Assembly: GCA_000507305.1 (NCBI GenBank)
Contig: DF240852.1
Location: 62,001-126,000, forward strand
Direction: 5' to 3'
Source of the DNA: Breviolum minutum Mf 1.05b.01
Taxonomy: Eukaryota > Sar > Dinophyceae > Suessiales > Symbiodiniaceae
Length of the DNA stretch: 64,000 bases
The notes under the pieces were generated by a model. The model had not been told where the DNA came from, ran no database searches, and saw nothing but the letters and a program-made list of their open reading frames with translations. A program made the translations under genes and the position numbers. Shown one piece after another: positions 1 through 12,300 of this stretch (position 1 is the first letter of the stretch; each line of letters begins with the position of its first letter).

Positions 1-39
1 CACCAAAACGCTTTTGGGACACCAAATTTAAGAACATCT

Positions 40-152
40 ACCCTCCCTGAAACTAAAAGCGAGGGAAAACCCCTGAATATTACATGTTTGGATGATGATT
101 TTCTTGGAATGCCATTGTTTTAGGTGCCATCTTAGTTTCAGGGAGGGTATTA
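40..152. mobile_element. Foldback element, family F3
   Basis: ACCCTCCCTGAAACTAAAAG and CATCTTAGTTTCAGGGAGGG ends; the interior has TTGGAATGCCAT. Confidence 0.9.
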
Positions 153-385
153 TACACTGTATTTGATTCAAATCAAAAAAAAATTACTCCTCAAACGTTA
201 GGGAAAAATCACCCTTTGGCTCTGTGAGCTCTTTGCCCCAAAATTGCTTGATGTTTCCATGTCGATTTCAAAATTCCTAGAATCTACTTGGATGGGCTCA
301 CTTGGTACCTTTGTTGCTTGGGGCCCATTTGTTTTGGGAATGGATGATGCTGGGAGCTGTAAGTTCCAGGATTTTCACTTGACAC

Positions 386-3300
386 CTATCGCCACCGCCA
401 AAGCATCAAGGATTTTGCATCTGATCAGTTTGGAACAACCTGGAGAGATAGCGGAATCCCGATTTGGGAACGTGATCAAATTCCTACAAGGAATCAAGAT
501 GCATCCGCATCTGAGACCTGTGTGTGTCAATGACTTGCAAACACCACCATTGACCATCTTACCCAAAGAATCATTGGACCCTTCTATATAGGCTTTTGAC
601 TCTCGATTCCAGGTTGTTTCGAGATCCCATGATTCTTAGGGTAGATGATAAAAAGGACTAAACAAATCTTGAGATTCTTGTGGCATTTTTCTCGTGCACT
701 TTCCAGGGATCGCAGTTCCTTCCACAAAAAGCTAGCTTGTGAGCTTATTCTCCCAACATTTTCCCAACTGCAACTCCAGTGCAACCTCTTGCCGGACCGA
801 TTCCAGTGAGTGCAATTCTTTTTCAGGACTGGTGAGGTTACTCAGAAGTTAACAGCAACTACATTGGCTTCTTCCATGAATGTTGCATGATTTTACACTC
901 CCTACAACATCATTCCCAACTCATGGATTACTTTGAATGGACATGTGAAGAGTCGCACTGTGAACAGTTGTGCATTACCCTTAGATTTTGTCCTCCACCC
1001 GCTCTGCTGGGGACCACATCCTCATCAATTTCACATCAAACATGTGGAGAAAAAACATGTTTGAACATCTGCCAAAAAAATCATTCCACACAGCAACAAC
1101 AAGAACATCTAGCTTAAACATGTTTTTTGTATCCTGAGATTTTCCACCGAACACCAACACCAAAAGAAAACCGAAAGCAACACTTCGGAACAAAACGCAA
1201 GGTCCGCAAGGTATATAACCACGTGACCGGTCATGTGACACAAGCAATTCGGGACCCACCTTCTGGAAACTTCTCACTTCAGGTGAAGTCGTTGTACTGG
1301 CGGCGAAAAAAAGTAGCCACTCCCCAAGTTGAACGAATGGAACCCAAAAAAGCGATGGTTTGAAAATCGCAAACTGAATCTCAATTTGTTGGTACATTTT
1401 TGAAGACTTCCCATCCTAAAAACCTACCAGTTCCGAACTCTGAGATGTTGGCGGTCCGGTTGACCATAAAACAGGCAAGATTCCATCGGTTCTAAAAAGG
1501 GCATGATGACTAACGCCACGAAATTCCTACAAAAAAAGGTCAACACGCTATGACTCCAAGAAAGCATATCAAAAAACATGCAAAAATATCCACCAAAGAA
1601 TCCAGCAACTACCAATCAAGTTGGTTTTTCTGATATCGCTCCACTAGTGAATTTGAGCACGTTCAAATGGCCTCAAGGACATCTTGCTGAGTAGTCCCCA
1701 CTCCTCCTGGCTGGTTGTTGCTGCATGTGTTTTCCCTTAACGATGCAAGGATTTTGATGGGTGACTACGTGCGTATCTGCAGATTTCACAAGTACAAACA
1801 TGTATACCACCTGGAAATGAACATGACATTAGAAAATCCCCATGTTCAATAGGAAATACATCTTCATTCATGGTTGGTTTTCGATTGCCATGTTAGCTTT
1901 CGGGGGATATACCCCGGGAAATTAATGGCTGGAACCCAAGGTCTAAATGATTTTCCTTTTCAATTTGGGTGATTTTTGGGTTTCATGCTACACCCCTGAA
2001 GATTAGCGGCTGGAACATAATCATGGAGGTTTGGAAGATCATTTTCCTTTCTAAATGGGTGATATATAGGTTCCATGTTAATCTTCCAGGGTGTAATTTT
2101 CCAGGGGTGTATACCAACCGGAAACTAAATGGCGCAAGTCCCGTATATTGGTTTATCATGACCCCCCGAAAACTAAACCCCTCTTGGGAGTGGCTAGCCA
2201 TCTACTTTCACCACAGTGCAACTAAAAATGAACATTAGAAAGGCCTTGTGGTCTTGCTATTGAGGAAATACTTATGTCACCAAGACATTCCCAAAAAAAA
2301 ATGTGTTGGGTGCCTATTCACTAAAGAGTGTCTATAAGATACAAATGAATTTCCATGGCGCAGTTTAGTGACACACACTGCTATAAGTAGCCGCGTCTTG
2401 CGACCCCAATCTATCCAATGATCGCGATCACAAAACATCCAAGCAGTTGTTCAACGCAAATCTCATAGGGCCTGTGCTCATCCTTTTGTAGTACGTTTAT
2501 AGTGGATCCAATCATGAACCATGTCAAAATCCCTTATACAGGGTCAAATGTTTCTGAAAATGATGCCATAGATCCCAGCCAGGTTATTTAAGAATTCCCC
2601 ATACATCCAAACACCTGAGAGTGCCTGAGAGGATACTTGGACCCCCCAAAACACACCTAAACCACCACCAAACCTCTAAATACAACCCTGTAAATAGTGG
2701 GAGAAACTACCGTTCCCTCAACTGGTGAACGCCGGATTTCTGAACCATCAGCAGTAGCTTGTGCAAAGGGCATCAGCTTTCATGACATCCATGTTTCACT
2801 GCCAGGGTCAAGGCGCCTCTGCAGGCCGATCACGTCCCGCACAATGGCAACCCACCATCCTGGTCACGGGGATCTCTCGGTGGCATGTTATGGGATCCCA
2901 TAAGGTGGATGTCAAACATACGGGAAACTTTCCGAAAGTTTAGTTTTTAGCGTCCCAAAAAATGGTGGGTTTGTTTTTACTAAACTGTTAAGCCGTCCCA
3001 AAAGAAAAAAAAAGGTTGAGTTTGGTACTCTACTTGCTCCCAGGAGATTTTGGAGGAATTCCGGGTGGAAAAATTGCAGCCATACATACGTTTTTGTCCT
3101 CAGCAGGTCGGGAACATGCCTGGAAAACAGAAAAATGGCACCAACTTCCAAACCCACCAAGCGCCAAGCATCTCTGAAAGGCTGGGAGCCCCACTTTCTG
3201 AAACTAACACTTTTTGCCCCTGAAAATAGGGGAAAGGGGCCCCCAAAGGAAGCTAGTATTCCAACTAATGTGTAGGAGAATTCAGGTGTTCTATATTATG

Positions 3301-4897
3301 GACTCTGACAATGCCCCAGTTCAAATGGATAGTGTCCTATTTCCATTCAATAACCTTTTCTATCCAATGATTTGTGGATTCAAGTAGGTTCCATGTTCTT
3401 CCTCAATTGGCATCAAATCTCTGTTTACATTTTCCTCTTATCCGTCAAACCATCTAGCATGTATTTGGAAAAACATGGAAAAGCCGGCTAAATTGGATAA
3501 ACAAATACTATGGTTTCAACTGTGGCGCCGGATCTCGAAACTATCAACAACAATCATTGCTACCCCTCCCTAAAAACTAACAGCTCGCCCTCGAAAATTC
3601 CTATGCTTATATAGATGATTCACATTTCCTTTCCCAAATCCATATGGGACTGGTATATTAAATTAACCCCACATGATAAATTTAATTTGTACACCCCTGA
3701 AGTTTAACATGGAACCTGAAAATCAGCCCCTAGAAAAGGAGATTCCTTTTGAAAACCATCATTATCAGGTTCCATGTTCAACTTTTGGGGTGTATGGTAA
3801 ATCATAGGTACACTATACCCAACGTCCCCATGGATCCGAGTTCCGAGGCGCCCTGATAACAGTCCATTGATGCGGCTCCTCAGTGGGAACGGGTCAACCA
3901 ATCCCTTAAGAAGGCCGGCTATGAAACCCGTATTTCTGAAGGGGGGTACATTGGGTTTGGGGGGTTGGTTGATTAGCCATGAAACATGCATTTTTTTAAG
4001 TCTTGTTGGGGTTCAAACTCTCATAGGTTGGAAACTCTATATAACCCTTTCATGCAGGACAAAATCAACGGCTGGAACCCCAAAAAATGGAGGTTTAGAG
4101 TTTAGAGTTTAGATGATTTTCCTTTTCCTTTTTGGATGATGTTGAGGTTTCCCATAATATAGCAATGTATGATATAATTAGATACCTAGTAAATTTACCA
4201 TAAACATCAACCATCCATGTAGGCAAATATACCATGTATTGATCCTATGGGATTTCAAAAATAGACAGCAGAAATTCATGACACTATATCATTGAGTTTT
4301 ATTTTTGTTCCGAGCTCGCGATCTCAAATTGCGTTTTGGTGGCCATAATTTGTTTGAAAACTATCTCACTACGAGATAGCACTCCTGTCCACACACACAT
4401 ACGATAAGTTTGTGGTCAACTGTTTGAATTGGATTTTGCTTAATAACAACAGTATCAATCAGTCATATCAGTGCACATCATTTTTTTCAACTTTGCGCTT
4501 GTCACAGAAATGCTTGAGATCAAATTTCATATCGTGGTCACTTAGTGATTTGCCCAGGGGTCGTATTGTGAGAACACTTCATTCCCAAGCCTTCGGATGC
4601 TTTGTCAAAATGCCCAAGAACCCTGAGCCCGCACAGCTTTTGGTCTCTTTTGACCCGCGCATGGTAAAGCATATGTAAAACTTGTTGGTGGTTTCAACCC
4701 TTTTGAAAAATGTTAGTCAAATTGGATCATTTCCCCAGGTAGGGGTGAAAATTTAAAAAAAATGTTTGAAACCACCACCTAGAAAAACTAACGATTCAGC
4801 TGACAGGTCTTTGCCGCAGCTTTTTGTTGCTATGTTTCGTCAAGATCTTGTCTGCCAATCCGTTCAGACTGGAGACGGTGAGATCTGGTTCCAGATC
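386..4897 (-). CDS. Coiled-coil protein gene, exons near the left edge (partial)
   Basis: I do not recognise the protein. Candidate exons, in transcription order, are 4897-4805, 2859-2800, 828-753, 718-664 and 439-386. The last three join in phase: 828-753 reads KELHSLESVRQEVALELQLG, 718-664 reads ELRSLESAREKC, and 439-386 reads KLIRCKILDALAVAI, with acceptors CTCACCAG, GGAAG and CTCTCCAG. The two right-hand exons (LTVSSLNGLADKILTKH and VAIVRDVIGLQRRLDPG) are open between good splice signals but are not phased to the others, so exons are missing or two genes are merged. The repeated E-L-x-S-L-E-S-x-R pattern suggests an alpha-helical coiled coil. The gene probably continues beyond base 1. It lies downstream of the HAD gene on the same strand. 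The existence of exons here is fairly likely; the exact model is not. Confidence 0.45.
829..2799. other. Long intronic or intergenic stretch with no supported exon
   Basis: I see no convincing exon here. It contains two tandem copies of foldback family F2 (about 1903-2094), a half-copy of F5 near 1840-1870, and part of an F7-like repeat near 2690-2760 (CCTCAACTGGTGAACGCCGG). The 138-codon open frame at 981-1397 on the minus strand has no splice context and reads like chance. Confidence 0.5.
1989..2094. mobile_element. Foldback element, family F2
   Basis: TACACCCCTGAAGATTAGCG start and GGTTCCATGTTAATCTTCCA end, with the common interior GGAGGTTTGGAAGATCATTT. A second degenerate copy lies immediately left (about 1903-1985). 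Confidence 0.85.
3690..3794. mobile_element. Foldback element, family F2
   Basis: TACACCCCTGAAGTTTAACA and its mirrored end TTCAACTTTTGGGGTGTA. Confidence 0.9.
4096..4114 (+). repeat. Telomere-like fragment (TTTAGAG)n
   Basis: Three units of TTTAGAG, close to the plant/dinoflagellate telomere unit TTTAGGG. Confidence 0.5.
4166..4253. mobile_element. Inverted-repeat element, family F8 (diverged)
   Basis: AAATTTACCATAAACATCAA and ACCATGTATTGATCCTATGG. Confidence 0.7.
4681..4782. mobile_element. Foldback element, family F1
   Basis: About 102 bp with ends TTGGTGGTTTCAACCC and TTTGAAACCACCACCTAG. The interior carries TTAGTCAAATTGGATCATTT and CCCCAGGTAGGGGTGAAAA, shared by all F1 copies. Confidence 0.9.
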
Positions 4898-5283
4898 CTT
4901 GGTGAGATTTTGACGAAAACATGTAGCAGGGGTCATGAAATATGACGCCAACCCAAACTTCATGCACTTTTATAAAGGATAATCCCTCAAAATTACCAGC
5001 AACATTTTAATATCAACTTTGAACCTCCCCCAAATGGGTGTCCTTTTTTCATGATCCCTGTGTAAAGACACCATCAACCACCAGGTACGATTTTACCCTT
5101 TTTTTGGAGGGAGGTATGAAGGTAGCAGCCTCAGAGCTAGAAAGCATTGCTGAGGCAACCCTCCAAATTAGAGAGAAAACATGATGACCAACAGCAATTC
5201 TTTGTGGCCCTTTCTTGGGGTTGGTAAAGTGACCCCTAAAAAATGGTTAGATGACCGCAAGTGACCTTCAAATAAAGGATGAA

Positions 5284-5382
5284 CTAGTTGGTGGTTTCAA
5301 CCCATTTGAAAAATATTAGTCAAAATGGCAATCTTCCCCAAGGTTCGGGTGAAAATAAACCATATTTGAAACCACCGCCCAG
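5284..5382. mobile_element. Foldback element, family F1
   Basis: CTAGTTGGTGGTTTCAACCC at one end, TTTGAAACCACCGCCCAG at the other. Confidence 0.9.
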
Positions 5383-5867
5383 TTAATTTTGTTCGTGTTT
5401 CCAGTCAGTAAGAAACCATGAATCATGGATTGTCATGGATCATGTAAACTACCCTCCAAAGACATGTTACTGCTCGCGGGAATTACTTCTTAAGCATCAA
5501 ACACTGAGGTGTTTTCTTATCCTAGTCAACATGGGTATCCTGGAACCTGGGTCTTTCTCTGAGGACAATTTCCAGATCCGAAAAACCTCACCGGACCGAA
5601 AGGTCACTCGATTCAGAAACCGTGGGACCGGTGACCGGTGGCTTTTTAGAGTTTGTCAGAATTTAAGGTAATCTAAAATGGAGGTACTGAACCGTGTATG
5701 TTTTTTTTTTGGGGGGGGGTATATAATATAGATTTTCCCTTACATGGGCCTTACACACTACTTACATAGGCGAGTACCTCCATTTTAGGTACCTGAACAC
5801 GGTGGTGATCCGGAAGCAAAAAGTATTACAATGGTATCAATCAAAGTTGTGTCATACCAGTCCCACA

Positions 5868-5976
5868 TATGGGTGTTTCCGAAAATAGGGGTACCCCCAA
5901 ATCATCCATTTTAATAGGATTTTCCATTATAAACCATCCATTTTGGGGTACCCCTATTTTTGGATACACCCATATG
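5868..5976. mobile_element. Foldback element, family F6
   Basis: TATGGGTGTTTCCGAAAATA and TTTTTGGATACACCCATA ends, with GGGGTACCCCCAAA inside. Confidence 0.92.
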
Positions 5977-6372
5977 CTATCAGAACAATGTCCCAAACCA
6001 CAAGTTATATACAGTCATAATTCAACCTGATGTAGGGCCGTTTCATCCATGCAAATTCACATGCAGAACCACAACTGCACTGAGGTTTGGCAAACAACAA
6101 CTCCCAATGGGTACCTCTGCAGTTCAGTATGAAACGCTTTTAAAACAAATGAAGTGATGACCAGAACCGAGGAAACAAATCACACAATATACTTACCCCA
6201 CCCCCACCCCCCCGAAAAAACTAACATGACAATGAAACATCCACCATGAATGAAGAAGAATGAAGATGTATTTCCTATTGAAAAATGGTGATTTTCCAAC
6301 CAGTCATCTTAGTTTTCCAGGAAATAAAACGGTAAAACCTCAACAAAAAAATTTCTTGTCGCCCCAAGATGT

Positions 6373-9300
6373 TCATGTCGCACAAGTTGCTGCCCCTGCT
6401 CTTCTTTCAGCCAGTTTTTCGGCAGATGTGACGCTGAAACGATTTTCCACACGATTCGGCCGATCCACATGGACGGTCCTGGCCAGCTGCGAAGGGTTGC
6501 GAATAAGATGCATTCCCCGAAAATCAACAAAAAAAAACAAAGGACTATTAAAACGTCCAAACAAAAAAAAAAAACAAGGATTTTGTTGGTGCAAAACCAG
6601 ATCTTTTCAAGTGTTTCATCTTCAATTTCCTTATGAAAAAAAATCCTAGGGATGCAACCTGTGTGTAAGGCCAAAAAAGACTGCAGCATGAGCCTCCAAA
6701 ATCTACTCAAATGAACGGAACGGTTCTGTGGTCAAGATCACTGGTTGATCTTCCCCATGAACCAGCCATGGGTTGTTTGAGCTTTGACCTCCAGTGAATC
6801 CTTTTGGTACAGGATGCATGTGGTGTGCCTAATCTCTCTAACCTTCCGGATCGTGCAAAAGCAACACCACCTGAATCCAACAAACCCGTGACTAAAGCAA
6901 AGTCCTGAAATCCTGAACAATTTCAGGTACGCTCTAGTAAACTAATATAGCAATGGAACATCGCCATCTTTAATACGAGATACATCTTCAAATGGTGGAT
7001 TTTCCATTGCTATGTTAGTTCATTAGAGTGTAGAACTAAACATCATATGAATCATCAACCAAAAAAAACATTCAAAATCACATCTAGTAGCCGAAGTCTT
7101 GCTACCAGCGTGTCTCTCAATTCCGGGCACCCCAAAACTCATGGTTTCTATATGAAAAAATGCAATTCCAAACACAGCTTCTCACAAATGTACAAAGGTG
7201 TGTGCCCTACTAGTTTTATCCTGTACAAGTTGCAAGTCATATAATACACTAACTGCCATAATCATCAACAATCCTATCGTTATATTCTCCTATCAGTTAC
7301 TTTTGGAAAATTAATATTTGCTTTAAGTTGCATGTTCTATTGATTGATTGATACCCCCGAAGATTAAGATAGAAACAGAACCTGAAAAAGATGGGCTTTG
7401 GAAGATGATTTTCCTCATCCTTCCGGGGTGAAAACTCTCAGGTTCCAAGCCGTTCATCTTCCGGGGTGTCCTGAGCCCTAGGCGCGCGGCTGCCGCCACG
7501 TCTGTAGCCAAGTCATCCCCAACATGCCACCACCTCGAGGTGGAGTGAGACATTGGTGTTGGCGTTCTTTGGTAAATGAATCACTAGTTGGTGGTTGAAC
7601 CAACCCATCTGAAAAACATGCTCGTCAAAATGGAACTCTTCTCCAAAAAAGGGGTGAAAATAACGAATATTTGAAACCACCACCTAGATAATGAGCATGA
7701 TGTTGTTATAAAATCTTCAGTTCAATTAAATTGCTTAACAAAAAACAGCAACATCGCTGAAACATGTGGAAAATTTCCCACGGGAATTACTGATGGCAAT
7801 GTGGCAAAAACAAACATGCACCGTATTTTGAATTGCTGGCAAATTTTGGGAACAAATCTCGATCATCTGGGAAATTAGATGTGCATTGTAGGAAATTTGT
7901 TGCGAAATCTGAAAAATGGTGGATGTTCTGTGTGCTACATGATGGGTAAATGAATGTATATAACTAATAGTTTTTAATATACAAATTATGGAAAAATAAA
8001 TCTATAAATATATAAACATATGTGTATATATATATACATTCATGTATGCGTGTGTGCAACTGCTTCACCACTTTTCATCACATACGTTTCGGGATTTTGG
8101 GTTCCCAGTGCGGGCAAATTATGAGGAAATTCTGGTGGCTAAGAAGTGGTGTTTTAAGCGAAGGGTGGGATTCAGATTCAGGTCGTTCCAAGTTAATAGT
8201 GGGTGACGACTTGATCATATTGAAGGCCGCTACCGGCTCAATTGTTTGGAGATCTTTAGCCATTTTTTGAAGGGTCAAACCAACTTTTTTTTTGGGAAAT
8301 CCGTGTCATCATGAATGGACATGGGTGAAGTGTATCATTTTTGTCTTTGGCAACTCACTCGCGGCAAAAAATATCTTTCAAAAGCCGCCTCTAAAAGTCA
8401 AGCACTTGTGTTCACCCAGACAACTCACAGGAGCTTTTTCGTTTACCCCCCCTCTTGTAAAGATACACCCCCAAAGATTAACATGACATAGAACCTGAAA
8501 ATGATGCTTTGGAAAATGATTTTCCTCATCCTTACAGGTGTTTCTTCTCAGGTTCCAGCCGTTAATCTTCCGGGGTGTAGATATTTCACCACCAAAACCC
8601 GACCTGCCGGTGAATTCCAAATCCATCAAGTCCCGAGTCACTGTGCCCTTTCATTCCACCCCAGGTTTCGAGCACGTGCAAGAGCTTCTTCAAAAATCAC
8701 CGGTGATGGTTTGCGGTGTGGAAAAATGCTCTCCTCTGTTGAAAAATCACCGAAGTCTAACAGCAAAGGTTAAAAACCCCTCAAAAAATGATCCTTGGAA
8801 TACAGTACTACGTTTTTGTGGGGAAGGTAACATTTCAAGGGGCGAACGGTTAAACTTCGGGGGGTTTTTGGTGTATGTGGTGGGACTTTTCGGGGCATCA
8901 CTTCTGGTCGACCGTGGGGAGGTGTGGGTTTGGGGTTGATACTTCTGATAATTCATTGCGGGAATCTGTGTTCACCATCAGTTATCCTAATATCCATCCC
9001 TTGGACCTCAAAACCATATGAAATTCTGAAGGCTTTACACCCCCCCAAAAAATATGAGGTTGAAAACCCCCTAAAAAATGGAAAGTTTTGTGGCTTCCCA
9101 TGCATGAAGGGAGCTCTTAGCAGCAAGGCATAGCCAACCACAGCTTGCACTTCTAGCACAAAAGTTGCAATTTTCCGACCACCAAAAAAATCACATGTTT
9201 CGATTGATTGTTTCGATTCACTCTAATTTTGTTCGTCTAAAACCCCACCAAAAAAATGGAAGAATTTTCATGGGGCTTAACCATTCGCCCAAAGCGGCTC

Positions 9301-12300
9301 CGAAACCAACAAAAGGTTGACATTCACACTTGCAGCTGCAAGGAGGAAATTTGTGCTTCATTTTTCGTCATCCGCAAATGTAAACATATATATCATATAT
9401 ATTTCGAAATATATGATATATTTTCCAGATATGTTTCTTGAAATACGTATCAAAATATATAGTTTCGGAAAAAATAGCTTCGAAGCATACGTATGCAGAC
9501 TTGTCGGGCCCCGACTTCTTATCCCGACTCATCACGCCCCCAAAACCCTCGGCTCCTCTTCGGCAGAGACACAGAAATGGAAAAACTCCGACAAAATGGG
9601 GATTTCAGTGGGGTTGCCCATCCCGTTGGTAATAGCTCCAACCATAGCGCCGGAGGATGACAAACCCTCCTCACACGGACAGAAAAGACTTGTCAAAAGG
9701 AGCATGCGTGGCTTAGTTGGTGTCAATGTTGGATGGATGAATGCCTCCTATATGATTATGTTTGACTAATAGAGGATGCTTGATAGATAATGTGATGATT
9801 GATGACTGATAAACTATGCTTAGATGATGTTGCATAGATTCTTCTTGATCAAATGAACACAGAAACTAGGCAAAACTTATCAACTAGACACCTAACTAGA
9901 GATATCAGAACTTCTGAGATACAAGTGCCACTCATGTCAGCTTCTAGGTATCAATTTCAATCTAGCCGCTGTTCTTTGAATGGTTCTGATACAAGGTGGC
10001 AGGTAGCATGCCATAATCACCTGTGCATATACTAGTCAATGATTTTAGAGCCCCAAAAATTAGCAATCAAATCCATTATAGGTGTAGCTTATAACAAACC
10101 CCCCAATCATCAATCATCTAAAACTAGAAATGTGTAAGTGGGAATATATACATATCATTTACACCTGTAAAATCAAAAGATATATCATATACATTTATAC
10201 ACATCATATAAATATAAACAGGTGCAAATAAACATATTACATATAATATATATACCAACTAAATATAACCATACATACATTTCAGCAAGCTATCCAAGAA
10301 TCTAAACAAGGAAGCACATCAGGATAGAGGTGTATGGCTGCCGCATCATTGCGCGCACAAATCCATTGCTGCAAAGCCTCAGCCTCGGGGCGAGACGGCA
10401 TCCCGTCCGTAGGATGGCAAATCATGGACTGCGTCTTTACATCATCTGCCGCTAGTGTAAACATACCGTATATATATATATATGCATAACTAATATGAAT
10501 ATTGCGCAAATATATCAGTTGTATAATTATATATATTATAATGTTCATCTACATGAGCCAAGAACTTGGCTGAAGCATAGCATTCGAAGTCTTCCTCAAC
10601 AGGATCATCTTGAGGTTTTTTCCAGCTATAACTGTCGAACATCACCCCCCAGCTACTAGCTATACTGGCTTTGCCAATCTAAGTATCCCTGACTCCTAGC
10701 AGTCAATGCCTGGTAAAACCAATCATAATGTGTTGTAACTTCTCTCTAAGTTGGTAAGAAATTTCATCCCCCTTCCAATGGTTGTCCAAACCCAATTTTC
10801 CCTAAAGATCCTTACCACTTCGCTATCTGCCATAAAACCCAAACCAACCGATGGTACCTGTGAATTCACAGGGGCCAAGGCTCTGCTATTGATTTATCAC
10901 CTAAGAGTTCAGCATATGCAGCGCATCTTAGCTCGCTGTAACTCACGTTCTCCCAGGTCGGTTCTTGCCGAAGACGGCGCATCGTACCAACCACCTCTAC
11001 TTGCCCGAAAAAACGCACGTGGAAGTTTTTGCTACGGACACCAAAATCTGGGATCAAAACACCTCATCTCACGTTTGTTAAAGAATCAGTATCTACAATC
11101 TTTGCAATGAGTAGTTGGTCTCACTAAGCGAAGGACGCGAGAATAACAGTTTCGAAAAGTTTAAAACTTGTTTCAACTTCTGTTTGTCATACTCCCCTCT
11201 GTTTCAAAATGACAGAGCAAAGATAATGAACCCTTTTCCATCCTTTGTCCAAGGAACACTACATCCATATACAAAATGGCGGTTTCTTTAGCTTGTTATG
11301 TTGAACTACTGGAAGCTTGGGCTCATTCGAGTTCCAATCTACCAATCTTCCAAAGGATTCCACATTCGATCGACCATCACAGGATCTGTTTCGTGTGTGC
11401 CGTTCCGTGCCTTTGAGGGTCCCCAAATGTTTCAAGACATGAAACTCTTGTAGATATGCAAGGGTTCAAGAATTGATGACTACCCTCAGGAAACTACAGT
11501 AACATATCAAATCTTGGGAAAAGGAAAACCATCTTCAAACATCTTGGGTGGGGAAACTTTAGTTCCCAGCAGGGCAAACTTATTCAGCTTTCCAGCCAGT
11601 AAGAAATCCTGAATCTAGTGACTCCAGTGATTGGTTGTGGATTGTGGAGGTTCCGACTAGATCTCCTCATTCAATCAATGGTTCATGAGTGGTTCAGGTT
11701 GGTAGTTGAGCCCCCATGTTCGTGGAGGCAGTTTACTTGAGGATATGTCCTTAGGCACCATGCAAAAACACTTTCACTTGACTTCTTTAGTTTGCGGAAT
11801 CTATCAACCCCAAATCTTGAGAACCACCCCCAACCCCACAGCTTTAACGAATTGGGGGTGTGGCATTGCAATGGGACATCCTGATTTTCAATGAGAAATA
11901 CATCTTCAATGGGTCCATTTTCCATTGCAATGGTACTTTACTGGAGTGTATTTCAAACATGCAAGTCTTGAGAGTAGCTTATACGACTCATATGCTGCCA
12001 TCATGCAGGATGATGCCATGTTCATCTCTCCCACTTCTCACCTCTTCTGCAGCCAGCTGGTGATGAGCCTTTGCAAGTCTCTGGTTAGCCTCCAAATCGG
12101 TCAGGCCATCAGCTTCTATCATACTTTTCCTAAGGAGCTGATAAGGAGATCCTCCGGACTAAGTCTGCAAATGTTGGAAAATCATAGGGGCGGAACAGTA
12201 GTATTTGCGTTACTCATTCACATCATTGACAAGTTGGAACTATAGCACACAGTATACCATGACTTGGACAAATATAACCTGTACTCGTCGAAGGCCCCAC

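Larger units (their letters stand above)
4898..6372. other. Spacer downstream of the HAD gene
   Basis: No exon is supported. It holds a family F1 foldback at 5284-5382, a family F6 foldback at 5868-5976, a poly-T/G run near 5700, and AT-rich sequence. It probably contains the 3' untranslated region of the HAD gene. Confidence 0.5.

Noticed and set aside
4808..4877. Plus-strand exon reading SLPQLFVAMFRQDLVCQS between AG and GTGAG
   Set aside because: The opposite strand of the same bases gives a better peptide (LTVSSLNGLADKILTKH) with its own splice signals, and all firm genes are on minus.
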